60,162 nucleotides of DNA, taken from assembly GCA_020847695.1 (NCBI GenBank), contig JADLBP010000117.1, positions 1 through 60,162 on the forward strand, written 5' to 3'. This document shows, piece by piece, positions 46,784 to 57,028 of the stretch. The position numbers and the translations under genes are program-made. This DNA comes from Planctomycetota bacterium (GTDB taxonomy: Bacteria > Planctomycetota > UBA1135 > GCA-002686595). Positions within the stretch are counted from its first letter, which is position 1. Each line of letters begins with the position of its first letter. A model generated the notes under the pieces. That model was not told where the DNA came from. It saw only the letters and a program-made list of their open reading frames with translations, and made no database searches.

Positions 46784-49033
46784 TCAGCGACCGTCGTCGA
46801 CGACGGTCACCTTCTCGATCACGTCGCCGACCTCGATCCGATCGAGCGCTTCGAAGCCGTCGCGGAGCTCGCCGAAGATCGTGTACCGGCCGTCGAGGTG
46901 GGGCGTCTCGCGGTGGGTGACGAAGAACTGGCTGCCGCCGGACTCGAGGTCCTCGTTGCGCGGCATGCCGAGCGAACCGCGGACGTACTTGCGCGGACCG
47001 ATCTCGTGGCGCAGCGAGTCCTGCGGGACGAGTTCTCCCTTCGCGTAGAGCGCGCGCACGTCCTCCGCGATCCGGAACGTCGTTCCGCCATTGCCGTCGC
47101 CGCGATAGTCGCCGCCCTGGATCACGAAGTCCGGCACGACGCGGTGGAAGCCGAGCCCGTCGTAGTATCCGCGCGCGGCGAGCGTCAGGAAGTTGTGGAC
47201 GTGGAACGGCGCTTCGTCGGGGAAGAGCTCGAAACGCATCACGCCGCGCTTGGTGTGCACCTCGACGATCGGAGGACGCGGCCGCGCAGGCAAGTCGATC
47301 GCGCGCACCGGATGGCTCGGCGCGCGCTTCGACGGGTCGGCGTCGTGTTTCGCGAGCTCGGCGGGCGCGAGCTTCTGCAGTTCCTGCCTCGCGACCGTTC
47401 GCACGAACGGCTCCGGGGCGTCGAGAGCTCCGGTGAGCAGCTCGATCGCGCCCGCGCCGCCGATCTTCGCCGCGAGCCGCAGCGCGTTGAAGCGCACCTC
47501 GGGTGAGATGTCGCCGACCGCGGACGCGAACGAGGCCGCGACGTGCTCGAGATCGCTCGCTTCGGGCTTGGTGTCGAGCGTGCCGAGCGCGGCGAGCCGC
47601 AAGGCGTTGTCGGGGCTGTAGAGGAGCTCGTGCAGCGTCTGACGATGATCGGGCCGGAGGTGCTTCGCGACCGATTCGATCGCCGCGCTCGCGACGCGCG
47701 GATCGCGGTGGCGCAGGTAGGGCTGGATGACGCGATCGAAGAGCGCCGCGGGCGCCGCTTCGAGCCCGCGCGCGATGCCGGCGAGCGCGACGACGTCGTC
47801 CTCGGGCAGCGGTTGCGTCGTCAGCAGCGACTCGAACGGCACCTCCGCCGGCACGCCGGCCTCCGGATCGGTCAGCAAGCGCGCGTAGATGCGCAGTTGG
47901 GCCTCGCGGCCGGCCGCCCAGACGAACGGTGAGCTCTCGTAGTCGACCAGCGCGCCGGAACCCTCGTGCAGGATCCAGCCCGACGCGCCCAGGATCGTCA
48001 TCTGATCGCGCGTGTTCGGGATCCAGTCGCCGACGACACGCCACGTCGAGTAGCGCACGTTCGCGCTTTCGTGGCCGAGCGAGTACGCGGGTACGTGCTC
48101 CTCGTCGACCGACGTCTTGAACACCGGAACCGCCTCGCACGCGACGCGCCAATCGTGGTCGTCGGTGCGCGCGAGCAACGCGGCACTGGCGGCGGTCGCG
48201 TCGAGCATCCCGAGCGACTGCGAGTTCAAGAGCGCGACCAGCCCGCGCACCGAGTAGATGCGGTGACGCGGATCCTGCGCGGTCGCGAAGCGCATGAACG
48301 CCGACACGGCGTCGGGGCTCTTGCGCCGTTCGAGCGCGAAGAGCGCGTACGTGATGACGTTCGCGTCGGTCTCCTTCTCGAGCTGCGCGATCAACGCGCG
48401 ATCGACGTCGAGCGCGCCCTTCTCGGTGGTCGGCCAACGCGACGGCCCTTGGACGGCCTCGATCCGCACGCGCGGATCGGCGTCGGCGAGCGCGGCGAGC
48501 AACGCCGCTCGCTTCTCCGGCGTCGGCAGCTTCGACGCGGCCTCGACGGCGCGCACGCGGACGTTCACGTCGCTCTCGCGCGCCGCGTTGGAGCGAGCGA
48601 GCAGAGCATCGGCGAAGCGCGGGTCGCCGCGCATGCCGAGCGCGAAGGCGGCCTCGGCGCGCACGGACGCGTCGGCGTCGTCGAGCAGCTTCGCGAGCGG
48701 CTCCGCGGAGGCGTCGAGCACCCGCCCGAGCGCCCGAGCGGCGCGCGCGCGCACGAGCGCCGAGCCGTGCGTCGCGAACTGGGCGACCGAAGGATGGCGC
48801 GCGTCCTCGAGGATCGCGAGCTCACCGAGCGCTTGCTCGACCGGCACCTCCGGCGCGGCGACGGCGCCGGGCTGCGCGGGCTCGGCTCGCTTGCCCGGAG
48901 CGTTCGGCGCGGCTCGTTCGCCCGGTGCGCTCGGCGACGACGTCGAGCGCGCGGGCTCGGACTTGGGCGTCGAGCAAGCGCTCGCCGCGAAGAGGACGAA
49001 GCACGACGACAGAGCGATCGAGGAGGCGTTCAT
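46784..49033 (-). CDS. HEAT-repeat lipoprotein with C-terminal cyclophilin PPIase
   Basis: 749 residues. Lipobox ASAC ends the signal peptide. A Pro/Ala/Ser/Glu-rich linker precedes many HEAT repeats (for example LVRARAARALGRVLD, SVRAEAAFALGMRGD, RVRIEAVQGPSRW and PEVRFNALRLAAKI) to about residue 570. The last 160 residues are a cyclophilin domain: GLGFHRVVPDFVIQGGD, GSLGMPRNEDLESGGSQFFV and HLDGRYTIFGEL, with the Arg, Phe and Gln active-site pattern. It should isomerise prolyl bonds in the periplasm, using the HEAT solenoid to hold client proteins. Confidence 0.92.
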   Translation of the reverse strand: MNASSIALSSCFVLFAASACSTPKSEPARSTSSPSAPGERAAPNAPGKRAEPAQPGAVAAPEVPVEQALGELAILEDARHPSVAQFATHGSALVRARAARALGRVLDASAEPLAKLLDDADASVRAEAAFALGMRGDPRFADALLARSNAARESDVNVRVRAVEAASKLPTPEKRAALLAALADADPRVRIEAVQGPSRWPTTEKGALDVDRALIAQLEKETDANVITYALFALERRKSPDAVSAFMRFATAQDPRHRIYSVRGLVALLNSQSLGMLDATAASAALLARTDDHDWRVACEAVPVFKTSVDEEHVPAYSLGHESANVRYSTWRVVGDWIPNTRDQMTILGASGWILHEGSGALVDYESSPFVWAAGREAQLRIYARLLTDPEAGVPAEVPFESLLTTQPLPEDDVVALAGIARGLEAAPAALFDRVIQPYLRHRDPRVASAAIESVAKHLRPDHRQTLHELLYSPDNALRLAALGTLDTKPEASDLEHVAASFASAVGDISPEVRFNALRLAAKIGGAGAIELLTGALDAPEPFVRTVARQELQKLAPAELAKHDADPSKRAPSHPVRAIDLPARPRPPIVEVHTKRGVMRFELFPDEAPFHVHNFLTLAARGYYDGLGFHRVVPDFVIQGGDYRGDGNGGTTFRIAEDVRALYAKGELVPQDSLRHEIGPRKYVRGSLGMPRNEDLESGGSQFFVTHRETPHLDGRYTIFGELRDGFEALDRIEVGDVIEKVTVVDDGR

Positions 49034-49080
49034 GGCTGTTCGTGGCGCGCAGGATAACGCGCGGGATCGCCGGAGACGTG

Positions 49081-51612
49081 CTACTGCTTGGTCGCGCGCG
49101 CGAGGGCGGCCGTCAGCGCGTCGGCGGGCAGCGAGAGCGCGCTCTCGGCGGGCGCCGCGACCAACGTGACGATCGGTTGGTCGTCGGACCGGAAATCGAG
49201 CTCGAACCGCGCGCCGGACTTGCGGTGCACCAGCAGCGCGGACCGGACGCAGTAGTCGCCGAGCCCGGGCGCGGCGACCGCGGCCAGGTCGTGCTCGGCG
49301 AAGACGACGGCGAGGTCGTCGCTGAACGCGAGCGCGAGGTCGTCGTCGCAATAGGCGAGCTCGACGGCGAGCGCGAACTCGGCGCCCGCGTCGCCGAGCG
49401 ACGGCGCACGGATCCGAGCGGTCGCGCCGGGCCCGAGCTCGAGCTTCGCGCCACTCGCGACGCCGCGGAAGACCCGCGAGCTCCGCCCCGGCGCAGAGGC
49501 GACGACGTCGATCGTCGTGCCGAGCGACGGCAACACCGCGCGCCCGTCGGCGGAGACCGACACGTGGTTCACATACTCGTCGCCGTGCAGCTCGCAAACC
49601 GTTCCGTCTCCGAGCGGCGCGCCGCGCTCGTCGACCACCTCGAAGCGCAACGCATGGATGCGCTCGCGCAGATCGATCGGCGCGATCTCGGTGATCTCGC
49701 CTCCGCGCAACTCGATGCCCTCGACGCGCGCGACTTCCTCGTCCTCGAAGAGCACCACGAGGGCCGACCGCCCGGCGATCGCGACGTAGGCTTCGAACGG
49801 ACCGTTCTCGCCTTCGTCCCAGTTCGCCCAGTGGCGCTGTCTGCCATCCGCGGGGTCGATCGCGAGCTGGATGTCGCTGGAACCGAGCCCTTCCGGCCAC
49901 ACGAAGTGACCGCGGAGCGTGCAGCTCTGGATCTCGGCCGGAAGTGTGAGCACGACGTTTTTCGCGCCTCGCGTCACGGTTTGAAATGGGGCCAGCGCGT
50001 TCGACTCGCGTGCGACCGCCGTCACCTCGATCTCGCCGATCTCGGCCGGAACACCTAGCTCGAACTCGCCGCGCGAGTTCGCGAGCGTCACCGCGGCCCA
50101 CGCGGTTTCGCCGCCGACGGCGCGCCATCGTGCGCCGACTTCCGCGCTGTCGGACGGCGCTTCTGTCGCATCGACGACATGACCGGAGCAGAAGAACGGG
50201 TCCGTCACGCAGACGAGCTCGCCGAAGTCATGTTCTTGCCGCGGCACGATGTCACGGACCTCGTGCGCCACCGGCCAAGTCGTCCGCGCACGAGCAACGC
50301 GCGCCCCGGGCTCGACCACGTCGACGTCCACTTCGAGCAGCCGCTCTGGAAACGACCACTTCAGCGACTGGCACAATCGCAGGCGTCCGTCGGCATCGGT
50401 GCGACATTCGTCGAAGAGCTCTTGTCGCTGGCCTTCCGGATTCACGCCGCCAATGCGGACACGCCGATTTGCGAACGCGGAGCCATCGGTTGCCACCAGC
50501 CGCGCGCGGACGATCGGATGCGCTTCGTCCAGCGGAACGGCGACATGCACGACCTCGTCGGCGACGCGTGGGCCCGGGACGATGCGGTCGGTGAAGCTCG
50601 AGCCCTCGAAGTACGCGTCGACACGGAGCGAGAGCCCCAAGCCGATGCGTTCGAACCGAGCACGCCCGTCGCGCGTGGTGGCGAACTGGCGATCGCGGAG
50701 CGCGACGGCGAAAGGCATCGGCGAGACCGCGCGCTCGTCGACCCACACATCCAAGCGCGCAGCGATCGGCAACGGCTCGCCGCGAGCGTCGGTCGTGACT
50801 GCTTCGACGACGCCGGTGTCCGCGATGACGAGCCGTACGGGCTCCGCCGGCGCGTTCGCGCGATTGAACTCGACGAATTCGGGCTCGCAGCCGACGAGCG
50901 TCGTCGCGATCCGCAACGGCGCAGTCTCGTCCGACGCGGCTTCCTCGAGTCCGTAGAGCTCGACGTGGCCGTGCGCGTCGGTCGATGCGCTCGCGTGCGC
51001 CTCCCACGCGCCCAAGCGGAGCCTGCAGAGAGCGACGCGCACGTCCGCGGCCGGCACGCCGAGTCGGTCGACCACCGCGACCTCGATGGCGCGCCGCGCG
51101 ACCAGTTCGACGCGCGCGTGCGTCGCGCCGGCGGGGACGTCGACTTCGCCGTGGAGCTCGCCGTGGCTCGCCCAGACGGTCGTCGTGCACGTCGGGGCGC
51201 CGACACGCACGCACCCCTCTCTGTCCGCCGAGAGCTCGCGGCCGAGCGCCGGCCCGAGCAGGGGACCGAAGTACCCGTGGCGTTCTTCCGCGGCGTTTCG
51301 TTCGACCGCGTCGACGTCCTCGCGCTCGACGAAGACGCGTGCGCCGGGCACAGGTTGCTCGGTGCGTGCGTCGACGACCTCGATGACGAGCTCGGCGTTC
51401 GACGGCGTCGGCGACGCGTCCGACGCGGCGTCGGTGCGTTCGCTGCGCGCGCCGAGCGGGTCGCTCGAGACGAGTGCGACGCTCGCAGGATCAGTCGCCG
51501 CGCTTTCTCTCGCCGTCTCGAGCCGCGCGACGTCCTCGGGTGTGCTGCCGAGCGCGAGGTAGAGCATCACCGCGACCGCGCCGATGACCACGAGCAGGAC
51601 CAGCCGCTTCAC
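49081..51612 (-). CDS. Large exported protein with carboxypeptidase-regulatory-like domains (paralog 1)
   Basis: 843 residues from GTG at 51612; the downstream signal anchor (KRLVLLVVIGAVAVMLYLALG) matches the start of the neighbouring paralog, which supports this start. Several beta-sandwich, CnaB/carboxypeptidase-regulatory-like units follow, for example ELVIEVVDARTEQPVPGARV, IEVAVVDRLGVPAADVRVAL and LRFEVVDERGAPLGDGTV. Motifs CEPEFVEF and DFGELVCVTDPFFC are shared with the paralog. No enzyme motif is visible. It is probably a surface or periplasmic binding or structural protein. Confidence 0.85.
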   Translation of the reverse strand: MKRLVLLVVIGAVAVMLYLALGSTPEDVARLETARESAATDPASVALVSSDPLGARSERTDAASDASPTPSNAELVIEVVDARTEQPVPGARVFVEREDVDAVERNAAEERHGYFGPLLGPALGRELSADREGCVRVGAPTCTTTVWASHGELHGEVDVPAGATHARVELVARRAIEVAVVDRLGVPAADVRVALCRLRLGAWEAHASASTDAHGHVELYGLEEAASDETAPLRIATTLVGCEPEFVEFNRANAPAEPVRLVIADTGVVEAVTTDARGEPLPIAARLDVWVDERAVSPMPFAVALRDRQFATTRDGRARFERIGLGLSLRVDAYFEGSSFTDRIVPGPRVADEVVHVAVPLDEAHPIVRARLVATDGSAFANRRVRIGGVNPEGQRQELFDECRTDADGRLRLCQSLKWSFPERLLEVDVDVVEPGARVARARTTWPVAHEVRDIVPRQEHDFGELVCVTDPFFCSGHVVDATEAPSDSAEVGARWRAVGGETAWAAVTLANSRGEFELGVPAEIGEIEVTAVARESNALAPFQTVTRGAKNVVLTLPAEIQSCTLRGHFVWPEGLGSSDIQLAIDPADGRQRHWANWDEGENGPFEAYVAIAGRSALVVLFEDEEVARVEGIELRGGEITEIAPIDLRERIHALRFEVVDERGAPLGDGTVCELHGDEYVNHVSVSADGRAVLPSLGTTIDVVASAPGRSSRVFRGVASGAKLELGPGATARIRAPSLGDAGAEFALAVELAYCDDDLALAFSDDLAVVFAEHDLAAVAAPGLGDYCVRSALLVHRKSGARFELDFRSDDQPIVTLVAAPAESALSLPADALTAALARATKQ

Positions 51613-51656
51613 TGCCGCATCGTAGGTACGCACGTGAATTGGCGCGAGCGGACGGT

Positions 51657-53906
51657 TCAGCGGCCGAGCGCCCGGTCGATCGCGGCTCGCAGCGCCGCGT
51701 GAGGGACCTCGACGGCGTGTTCGAGGTCGTCCTCGGCAATCGTGACCGTAGGGAAGGGGTCCAGCCCGAGTTCGAACTCGGCACCGGTCAGCCGGTGAAC
51801 GAGCCGCGCATCGCCGAGTACGTAGAGACCCGCGACCCCGAATGTCGAGGTTCCGCGTCCATCGGCGCCGAGCAAGCACATCACGGAACGTCGGAAGCAG
51901 GCGTCGCGGACCTCGTCGTGCAGCCAGAAGTTGAGTCGCAGGTCGTAGTCACTCGCGATCGAGTCGAGCAGGGGACCGCGCAGTCGTGCGACGAAGCCTC
52001 GGGCAAGCACCAGACGCACGTGGCCCGAGACACCGAGCGCGCGCTGCGGACGGAAGCCGGGCGCCGACGCAACGACGTCGCACGTCGGAACGTCGAGCGG
52101 CAACACCGCGACACCGTCCGGTCCCGTTTCCGCCGCGCGGAGTCCCACACCGTTGCGGCTGGCGCAGACCGAGCCCTCGACGAGCGGCACGTCGTGCTCG
52201 TCGACCAGCTCGACGCGCACGCACGCGACCCGATCTCGCAGGTCGATCGCCGATTGCGTCGTCTCTCCGCCGCGCACGAAAATTCCGCGAACGTCGGCGA
52301 GCACCTCCGCCGAGTTCGAAAACTCTACGCGCACCGCGTACTCGCCGGTGGGAGTGTCCTGCACGCGAAAGGCGCCCGTGTAGCTGCTGGCGAAGTTGCT
52401 GCCCGCGCGCGAGCCGTCCTCGAGCACGCGTCCAATCGAGAGGTCCAAGTGCTCCATCGTCACGCCGTCGGGCAGGATCACGCGACCTTCGAGCGTCCCG
52501 AGCGTTTCGGCGGCCGGCAGCGTGAGCACGACATCTCGCGCGCCGCGAGCAGCGATCACCCACTCGGACCGACGATTCGAGCCGGTATGCGCCATCAGCG
52601 AGAGCTCATCGGCATCCGCAGTCCAGCCGATTACGAAGCGGCCCTCGGCGTCGACGGCCTCCTGGAAGTCGCGATCGGCCCGCGTAGGCACCTTGTTCAG
52701 GTTGAGCGTCACGATCGCGTCGGTGACCGGCCGGCCTTGCGTGTCGAGCACTCGACCCGCGCAGAAGAACGGGTCCGCGACGCACACCAGCACGCCGAAG
52801 TCGTACTCGTCGCGCGAAACGCGCGTCGGGCTGCGCGTCGGCTTCGGGAGCGGGCAGCGCACTCGCCGTCCGGGCTCGTTCGCTCTCCGCCCGACGAACG
52901 TGACATCCGCTACGGAACTTGGCTTCCACGTCCCTACCGGGACGAACGCGAGCACTCGGCCGTTCGCGTCGGACTCGAAGCGCAGGAGACCGTTTCGGTC
53001 CGCGGACTGGTCGCGGTGGAAGTACGCAATCCCACTCGCGTTGACGAGGGGATTGGAGAGTTCGTCGACGAGCTGCGCGCGGAAGAGCGCATCGAGACGT
53101 TCCAGCGGCACGTCGACACGCACCAGGTCACCGACGGTACTCGGCGCGTCGATCCAACGCCGCTCGAACTGCGCGCCTTCGAGTTCGGCGTCGGCGACGA
53201 ACGGGAGCGCTGCCCCGACGTGCCGGAAGGTGGCGGTACCGTCCTGACTCGTCATTTCAACGCGTTCGTGGAACGCGAGCGAGAATGGCCACGCGAGCGA
53301 CGCGTCCGGGTCAGTCGCGAGCCAGAGTGTCAGCGGCACGCCGAGCAATTCGCCGTTCGAGTTGGTCGCACGCACCTCGAGCGTCGCGGAGTCTTCGACG
53401 ACGAGCCGCAACGGTTCGGATTGAAGCTCAGAGAGCGTGAACTCGACGAACTCAGGCTCGCAACGGGCCAGTGGCAAGCCGACCCGAAGCTTTGCGTGCT
53501 CGTGACGCCATCTCTCGAGCCCTTGGAACAGTGCGAGGCCCGCCTCGTCGGTGAGCACGGTTCGATCGAGGCGCCAGGCGTCGAGCTCGGGCGCGAACAG
53601 CGCCACTGCGGTTTCGCGTGCCGCGTGCCCGGAGCGGTCGACGACGACGACCGCGACGCACGGCGCGTCGACGACTTCGATGACGAGCTCGGATGCCGTC
53701 GCTGAATCCATCGAGGTCGCCGCCACGTCGGTCGCGCTGCGTTGTTCGCGCGGCTCGGTCGTCGCGAGAGCGGTCGAGTCGCCGGCCGTGTTCGCCGCGC
53801 CGCCGGCCGGCGCGAGCGACGCCACCTCGGGGACCGCGCTCCGCGTGACGAGAAACACAGCGAGCGCGAGCCCTGCGACCAGCACGACGACGAGGAGCTT
53901 CTTCAT
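51657..53906 (-). CDS. Large exported protein with carboxypeptidase-regulatory-like domains (paralog 2)
   Basis: 749 residues with the same layout as its downstream neighbour, 44 bases away: a signal anchor (KKLLVVVLVAGLALAVFLV), ELVIEVVDAPCVAVVVVDRSG, CEPEFVEFTLSELQSEPLRL, DFGVLVCVADPFFCAGRVLD and TLPAAETLGTLEGRVILPDG. The two genes clearly arose by tandem duplication and have since diverged. They are probably co-transcribed, with this gene first. Function unknown. Confidence 0.87.
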   Translation of the reverse strand: MKKLLVVVLVAGLALAVFLVTRSAVPEVASLAPAGGAANTAGDSTALATTEPREQRSATDVAATSMDSATASELVIEVVDAPCVAVVVVDRSGHAARETAVALFAPELDAWRLDRTVLTDEAGLALFQGLERWRHEHAKLRVGLPLARCEPEFVEFTLSELQSEPLRLVVEDSATLEVRATNSNGELLGVPLTLWLATDPDASLAWPFSLAFHERVEMTSQDGTATFRHVGAALPFVADAELEGAQFERRWIDAPSTVGDLVRVDVPLERLDALFRAQLVDELSNPLVNASGIAYFHRDQSADRNGLLRFESDANGRVLAFVPVGTWKPSSVADVTFVGRRANEPGRRVRCPLPKPTRSPTRVSRDEYDFGVLVCVADPFFCAGRVLDTQGRPVTDAIVTLNLNKVPTRADRDFQEAVDAEGRFVIGWTADADELSLMAHTGSNRRSEWVIAARGARDVVLTLPAAETLGTLEGRVILPDGVTMEHLDLSIGRVLEDGSRAGSNFASSYTGAFRVQDTPTGEYAVRVEFSNSAEVLADVRGIFVRGGETTQSAIDLRDRVACVRVELVDEHDVPLVEGSVCASRNGVGLRAAETGPDGVAVLPLDVPTCDVVASAPGFRPQRALGVSGHVRLVLARGFVARLRGPLLDSIASDYDLRLNFWLHDEVRDACFRRSVMCLLGADGRGTSTFGVAGLYVLGDARLVHRLTGAEFELGLDPFPTVTIAEDDLEHAVEVPHAALRAAIDRALGR

Positions 53907-54164
53907 GAGAGCGCGAGCCAGGCGTGGGCCGATGCTAGTGTCCGTCGGCCGCCGGTTCCGCCCGACGAAAGGCCCCGGCGCGAATTCGTGGACCTGCGGG
54001 AGCGACGTCGGGGCTCCGAGCGCGTCGAATCCGTCGGCCCGGCTCCATGCGCCGCGGCGAGCCGCACCGGCCGGTCCGTGGGGCCGCCCGCGTGGAATCG
54101 GCGTTCTCCGCGGCCGCGGCCCGCCGCCCTACTCGCGGCGCGCTCCCCCGGCTAACTTGGTCCC

Positions 54165-55430
54165 ATGCCGATCAGCCCGATCCCCGAGATCCTGGACGAG
54201 CTCCGTCGCGGTCACATGGTCGTCCTGGTCGACGACCCTGGGCGCGAGAACGAGGGCGACCTCGCGATGCTCGCCGAATTCGTCACCCCCGAGGCGATCA
54301 ACTTCATGGCGAAGGAGGCGCGCGGGCTGATCTGCCTGCCGCTCGCCAACGAGATCTGCGACACGCTCGAGCTCGAGCCCCAGGTCGCCAAGAACACGTC
54401 GAAGCTCGGCACCGGCTTCACGGTCTCGATCGAAGCCGCCGAGGGCGTCACCACCGGCATCAGCGCCGCCGATCGCGCCCACACGATCAAGGTCGCGGTC
54501 GACCCGAACGCGAAGGCGAGCGACCTCGCCCGGCCCGGTCACGTCTTCCCGCTGCGCGCCCGCGACGGCGGCGTGCTCGTCCGCGGCGGCCAGACCGAGG
54601 GCATCGTCGACCTCGCGCGCCTCTGCGGTCGCCGACCGGCGGGCGTGATCTGCGAGATCATGAACGAGGACGGGACGATGGCTCGGATGCCCGAGCTCGA
54701 GGTCTTCGCGGCGAAGCACGGCCTGAAGATCTGCACGATCGCCGACCTGATCGCGTGGCGGCGCCAGAACGAGCGCTTGGTCGAGCCCATCCAGATGGAC
54801 GTGCCGCTGCCGACCCGCTACGGCACTTTCATGGCGCACCTGTTCCGCTCGGCGACCGACGGCAAGCAGCACGTCGCGCTGACGCTCGGGATGCCCGGTC
54901 CGTCGATCGACGGGCCGCGCGCGGCGGTCGAGGAGCCGGTCGCGGTCCGCGTGCACTCGGAGTGCCTGACCGGCGACGTGTTCCACTCGCTGCGCTGCGA
55001 CTGCGGGCCGCAGCTCGAGAAGGCGATGGAGATGCTCGGCCAGGAGAAGCGCGGCGTCCTCGTCTACATGCGTCAGGAAGGGCGCGGGATCGGGCTCGAG
55101 AACAAGCTGAAGGCCTACCGCCTCCAGGACGCCGGGCTGGACACGGTCGAGGCGAACCAGGCGCTCGGTTTCGCCGCCGACCTGCGCGAGTACGGGCTCG
55201 GCGCCCAGATCCTCCGGTACCTCGGGGTCCGGCACATGAAGCTGCTCACCAACAACCCGAAGAAGATCGCCGGGCTCGCCGGCTACGGGATCGACGTCGT
55301 CGCGCAGGTGCCGCTGTCGACCGCGCCTAACAGCGCCAATGCCAAGTACTTGCGCACCAAGCGGGACAAGCTCGGCCACCTGCTGACCGACCTCGACATT
55401 CCGCCTCCCAGCGGCTCGGGCCGGGAATAG
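54165..55430 (+). CDS. ribBA: Bifunctional DHBP synthase/GTP cyclohydrolase II (riboflavin)
   Basis: 421 residues. RibB half (residues about 1-205): [42 protein letters not shown]. RibA half: [19 protein letters not shown] (three Cys for zinc), [32 protein letters not shown]. It makes dihydroxybutanone phosphate from ribulose-5-phosphate and opens GTP, the two entry steps of riboflavin synthesis. No FMN riboswitch is seen in the 258-base upstream spacer. An ECF sigma gene follows after 31 bases. Confidence 0.97.
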   Translation: MPISPIPEILDELRRGHMVVLVDDPGRENEGDLAMLAEFVTPEAINFMAKEARGLICLPLANEICDTLELEPQVAKNTSKLGTGFTVSIEAAEGVTTGISAADRAHTIKVAVDPNAKASDLARPGHVFPLRARDGGVLVRGGQTEGIVDLARLCGRRPAGVICEIMNEDGTMARMPELEVFAAKHGLKICTIADLIAWRRQNERLVEPIQMDVPLPTRYGTFMAHLFRSATDGKQHVALTLGMPGPSIDGPRAAVEEPVAVRVHSECLTGDVFHSLRCDCGPQLEKAMEMLGQEKRGVLVYMRQEGRGIGLENKLKAYRLQDAGLDTVEANQALGFAADLREYGLGAQILRYLGVRHMKLLTNNPKKIAGLAGYGIDVVAQVPLSTAPNSANAKYLRTKRDKLGHLLTDLDIPPPSGSGRE

Positions 55431-55461
55431 AACCCCACCCGCAGGCGTCGAACGGCCTGCG

Positions 55462-56073
55462 ATGGCGATCCACGCGATGCAGACGGCCCCGAAAGAAGAC
55501 CTGCGGCTCGTCGAGGAGTCCCTGGCGGGCAACCAGCTCGCCTTCCAGCTCCTGGTCGAACGCTATCAAGGGCGCATGTTCGCCTTGGCGCGTCACTACA
55601 CGCGCAACCCGTCGGAGGTCGAGGACATCGTCCAAGACACCTTCCTCAAGGCGTTCACGCACCTCGGGTCGTTCGAACGGCAGTCGAGCCTCTACACGTG
55701 GCTCGCTCGCATCGCGATCAACACGGCGCTCGATTTCCTGAAGCGCCATGGGCGGAGCCCGGTGCAAGCGGTCGAGGACCTGGAGGTTGTGCAGGGCCTC
55801 GACCGCTCGCGTCCGAGCAGCGCCGCGCCGGCGCCCGACGCCGGGTTGGAGCGCGAGGAGATCGCGAAGATCACGCATCAGGTGCTGGCCGAGCTTCCGG
55901 AGATCTTCCGGACGGTCCTGGTGCTGCGCGAGTTCGAGGAGCTGCCGTACCAGGAGATCGCCGACATCCTCGGCATCTCGATCGGCACCGTCGAATCGCG
56001 GCTGTTCCGGGCTCGTGCGCGCTTCCGCGACAAGCTCCTGCACCTGCACCCCGAATTCGAGCACGGCCTGTGA
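55462..56073 (+). CDS. RpoE-type ECF sigma factor
   Basis: 203 residues (ATG at 55477 would remove five). Region 2: NQLAFQLLVERYQGRMFALA, then DIVQDTFLKAFTHLGSFERQSSLYTWLARIAINTALDFLKR. Region 4: LAELPEIFRTVLVLREFEEL, PYQEIADILGISIGTVESRLFRARARFRDKL. It is followed after 32 bases by a zinc-type anti-sigma gene. It may respond to envelope stress. Confidence 0.96.
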   Translation: MAIHAMQTAPKEDLRLVEESLAGNQLAFQLLVERYQGRMFALARHYTRNPSEVEDIVQDTFLKAFTHLGSFERQSSLYTWLARIAINTALDFLKRHGRSPVQAVEDLEVVQGLDRSRPSSAAPAPDAGLEREEIAKITHQVLAELPEIFRTVLVLREFEELPYQEIADILGISIGTVESRLFRARARFRDKLLHLHPEFEHGL

Positions 56074-56105
56074 GCGGTCGCGCGAAAGCACAAGGCGAGG
56101 ACACC

Positions 56106-56639
56106 ATGACGATGACCTGCAACGAAGCGCTGCCCCTGGTGTGGAGCTACCTCGACGGCGAACTGTCCGAGGCGCAAGCCGCGCCGCTGCGCAAGCACCT
56201 GCTCGAGTGCCATGGCTGCCGCAACTCGGCGCAACACGGCAAGACGCTCAAGCGTTGGTTCGTGCGCTCGGAGGCCGACGAGATCGCGCCCCGTGGTTTC
56301 GCCGCGCGCGTCGCTCAGCAGGCTTTTGCCGCGCGTCACGCCGCGCGCGCCACCGAGGAGCGCGAGCTCGACGAGGTCGACGCGCCCGCCGAAGTGTCCG
56401 GTGAGCGCGAGGACGGCCGGGTGTTCGCGTTCGTGCTGAGGTTGACCGCCATCGCCGCGGTCGCGCTGTTCGTGCTCTCGCTCGTGCTGCGCTTCCAGGC
56501 CCTGCCGGCGACCAGCGGCTTGCGCGCCGATCAGCGCGCCGAGCCGACGCTCGAAGAGGTCAAGCGCGGGCTCGAGGAGCTCAATGCCAAAGAAGCGGCG
56601 CGCGCTCGTCCGGTCGGCCACGGCACGGAGCAGAAATAG
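56106..56639 (+). CDS. Zinc-finger anti-sigma factor (zf-HC2)
   Basis: 177 residues; ATGs at 56106 and 56112 are both possible. The N-terminal anti-sigma zinc domain has a Cys in TCNEALPLVWSYLDGELSE and the H-x3-C-x2-C motif HLLECHGC. A membrane helix (LRLTAIAAVALFVLSLVLRF) is followed by a short periplasmic tail. It should bind the sigma factor encoded just before. The next gene, a periplasmic Spy-like protein, begins four bases after the stop. Confidence 0.92.
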   Translation: MTMTCNEALPLVWSYLDGELSEAQAAPLRKHLLECHGCRNSAQHGKTLKRWFVRSEADEIAPRGFAARVAQQAFAARHAARATEERELDEVDAPAEVSGEREDGRVFAFVLRLTAIAAVALFVLSLVLRFQALPATSGLRADQRAEPTLEEVKRGLEELNAKEAARARPVGHGTEQK

Positions 56640-56642
56640 CCG

Positions 56643-57026
56643 ATGCGACGCCTGCACCTTTGGATCGGGGTGCTCGCGCTGACGTGCTCCGCGCTCGGAC
56701 TCGCAGCCGGGTTGGTGATCGAACGGCGCCTGGCGCCACCGCCGACCCCGCCGGGTCCGTTCGAGGACTACGAGCGCTTGGTCGCCCAGACCTTCGACCT
56801 TTCCGGCGAACGCCGCGCGTACCTCTCGCAAGCGATGGACGCCTATGCCCGCGACATCGACGCGATCCGCCGCCGGTACCTGGCGAAGGCGGGTGCCGAC
56901 ATGCAGCGCGAACTCGAGCAAGTGGGGCTTCGCTACGCGCAACTGATTCGCGATGATGTCCTGCCCGCGAGCCAGCGGCAGGCCTTCGACGAGGTCTCCC
57001 AGGCCACGCTGTACCCGACTCACTGA
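56643..57026 (+). CDS. Spy/CpxP-like periplasmic helical protein
   Basis: 127 residues. A signal anchor (LHLWIGVLALTCSALGLAAG) precedes an all-helical domain (YERLVAQTFDLSGERRAYLSQ, RYLAKAGADMQRELEQVGLR, YAQLIRDDVLPASQRQAFDEV) with the LTxxQ-like spacing and length of Spy/CpxP or heavy-metal-resistance periplasmic proteins. Such proteins act as chaperones or sensors of envelope stress. Its place directly after an anti-sigma gene suggests it modulates that pathway. The resemblance is by pattern, not by a strong motif. Confidence 0.7.
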   Translation: MRRLHLWIGVLALTCSALGLAAGLVIERRLAPPPTPPGPFEDYERLVAQTFDLSGERRAYLSQAMDAYARDIDAIRRRYLAKAGADMQRELEQVGLRYAQLIRDDVLPASQRQAFDEVSQATLYPTH

Positions 57027-57028
57027 CC

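Noticed and set aside
53907-54164. FMN riboswitch upstream of ribBA
   Set aside because: The conserved RFN-element cores were looked for by eye in the spacer and not found.
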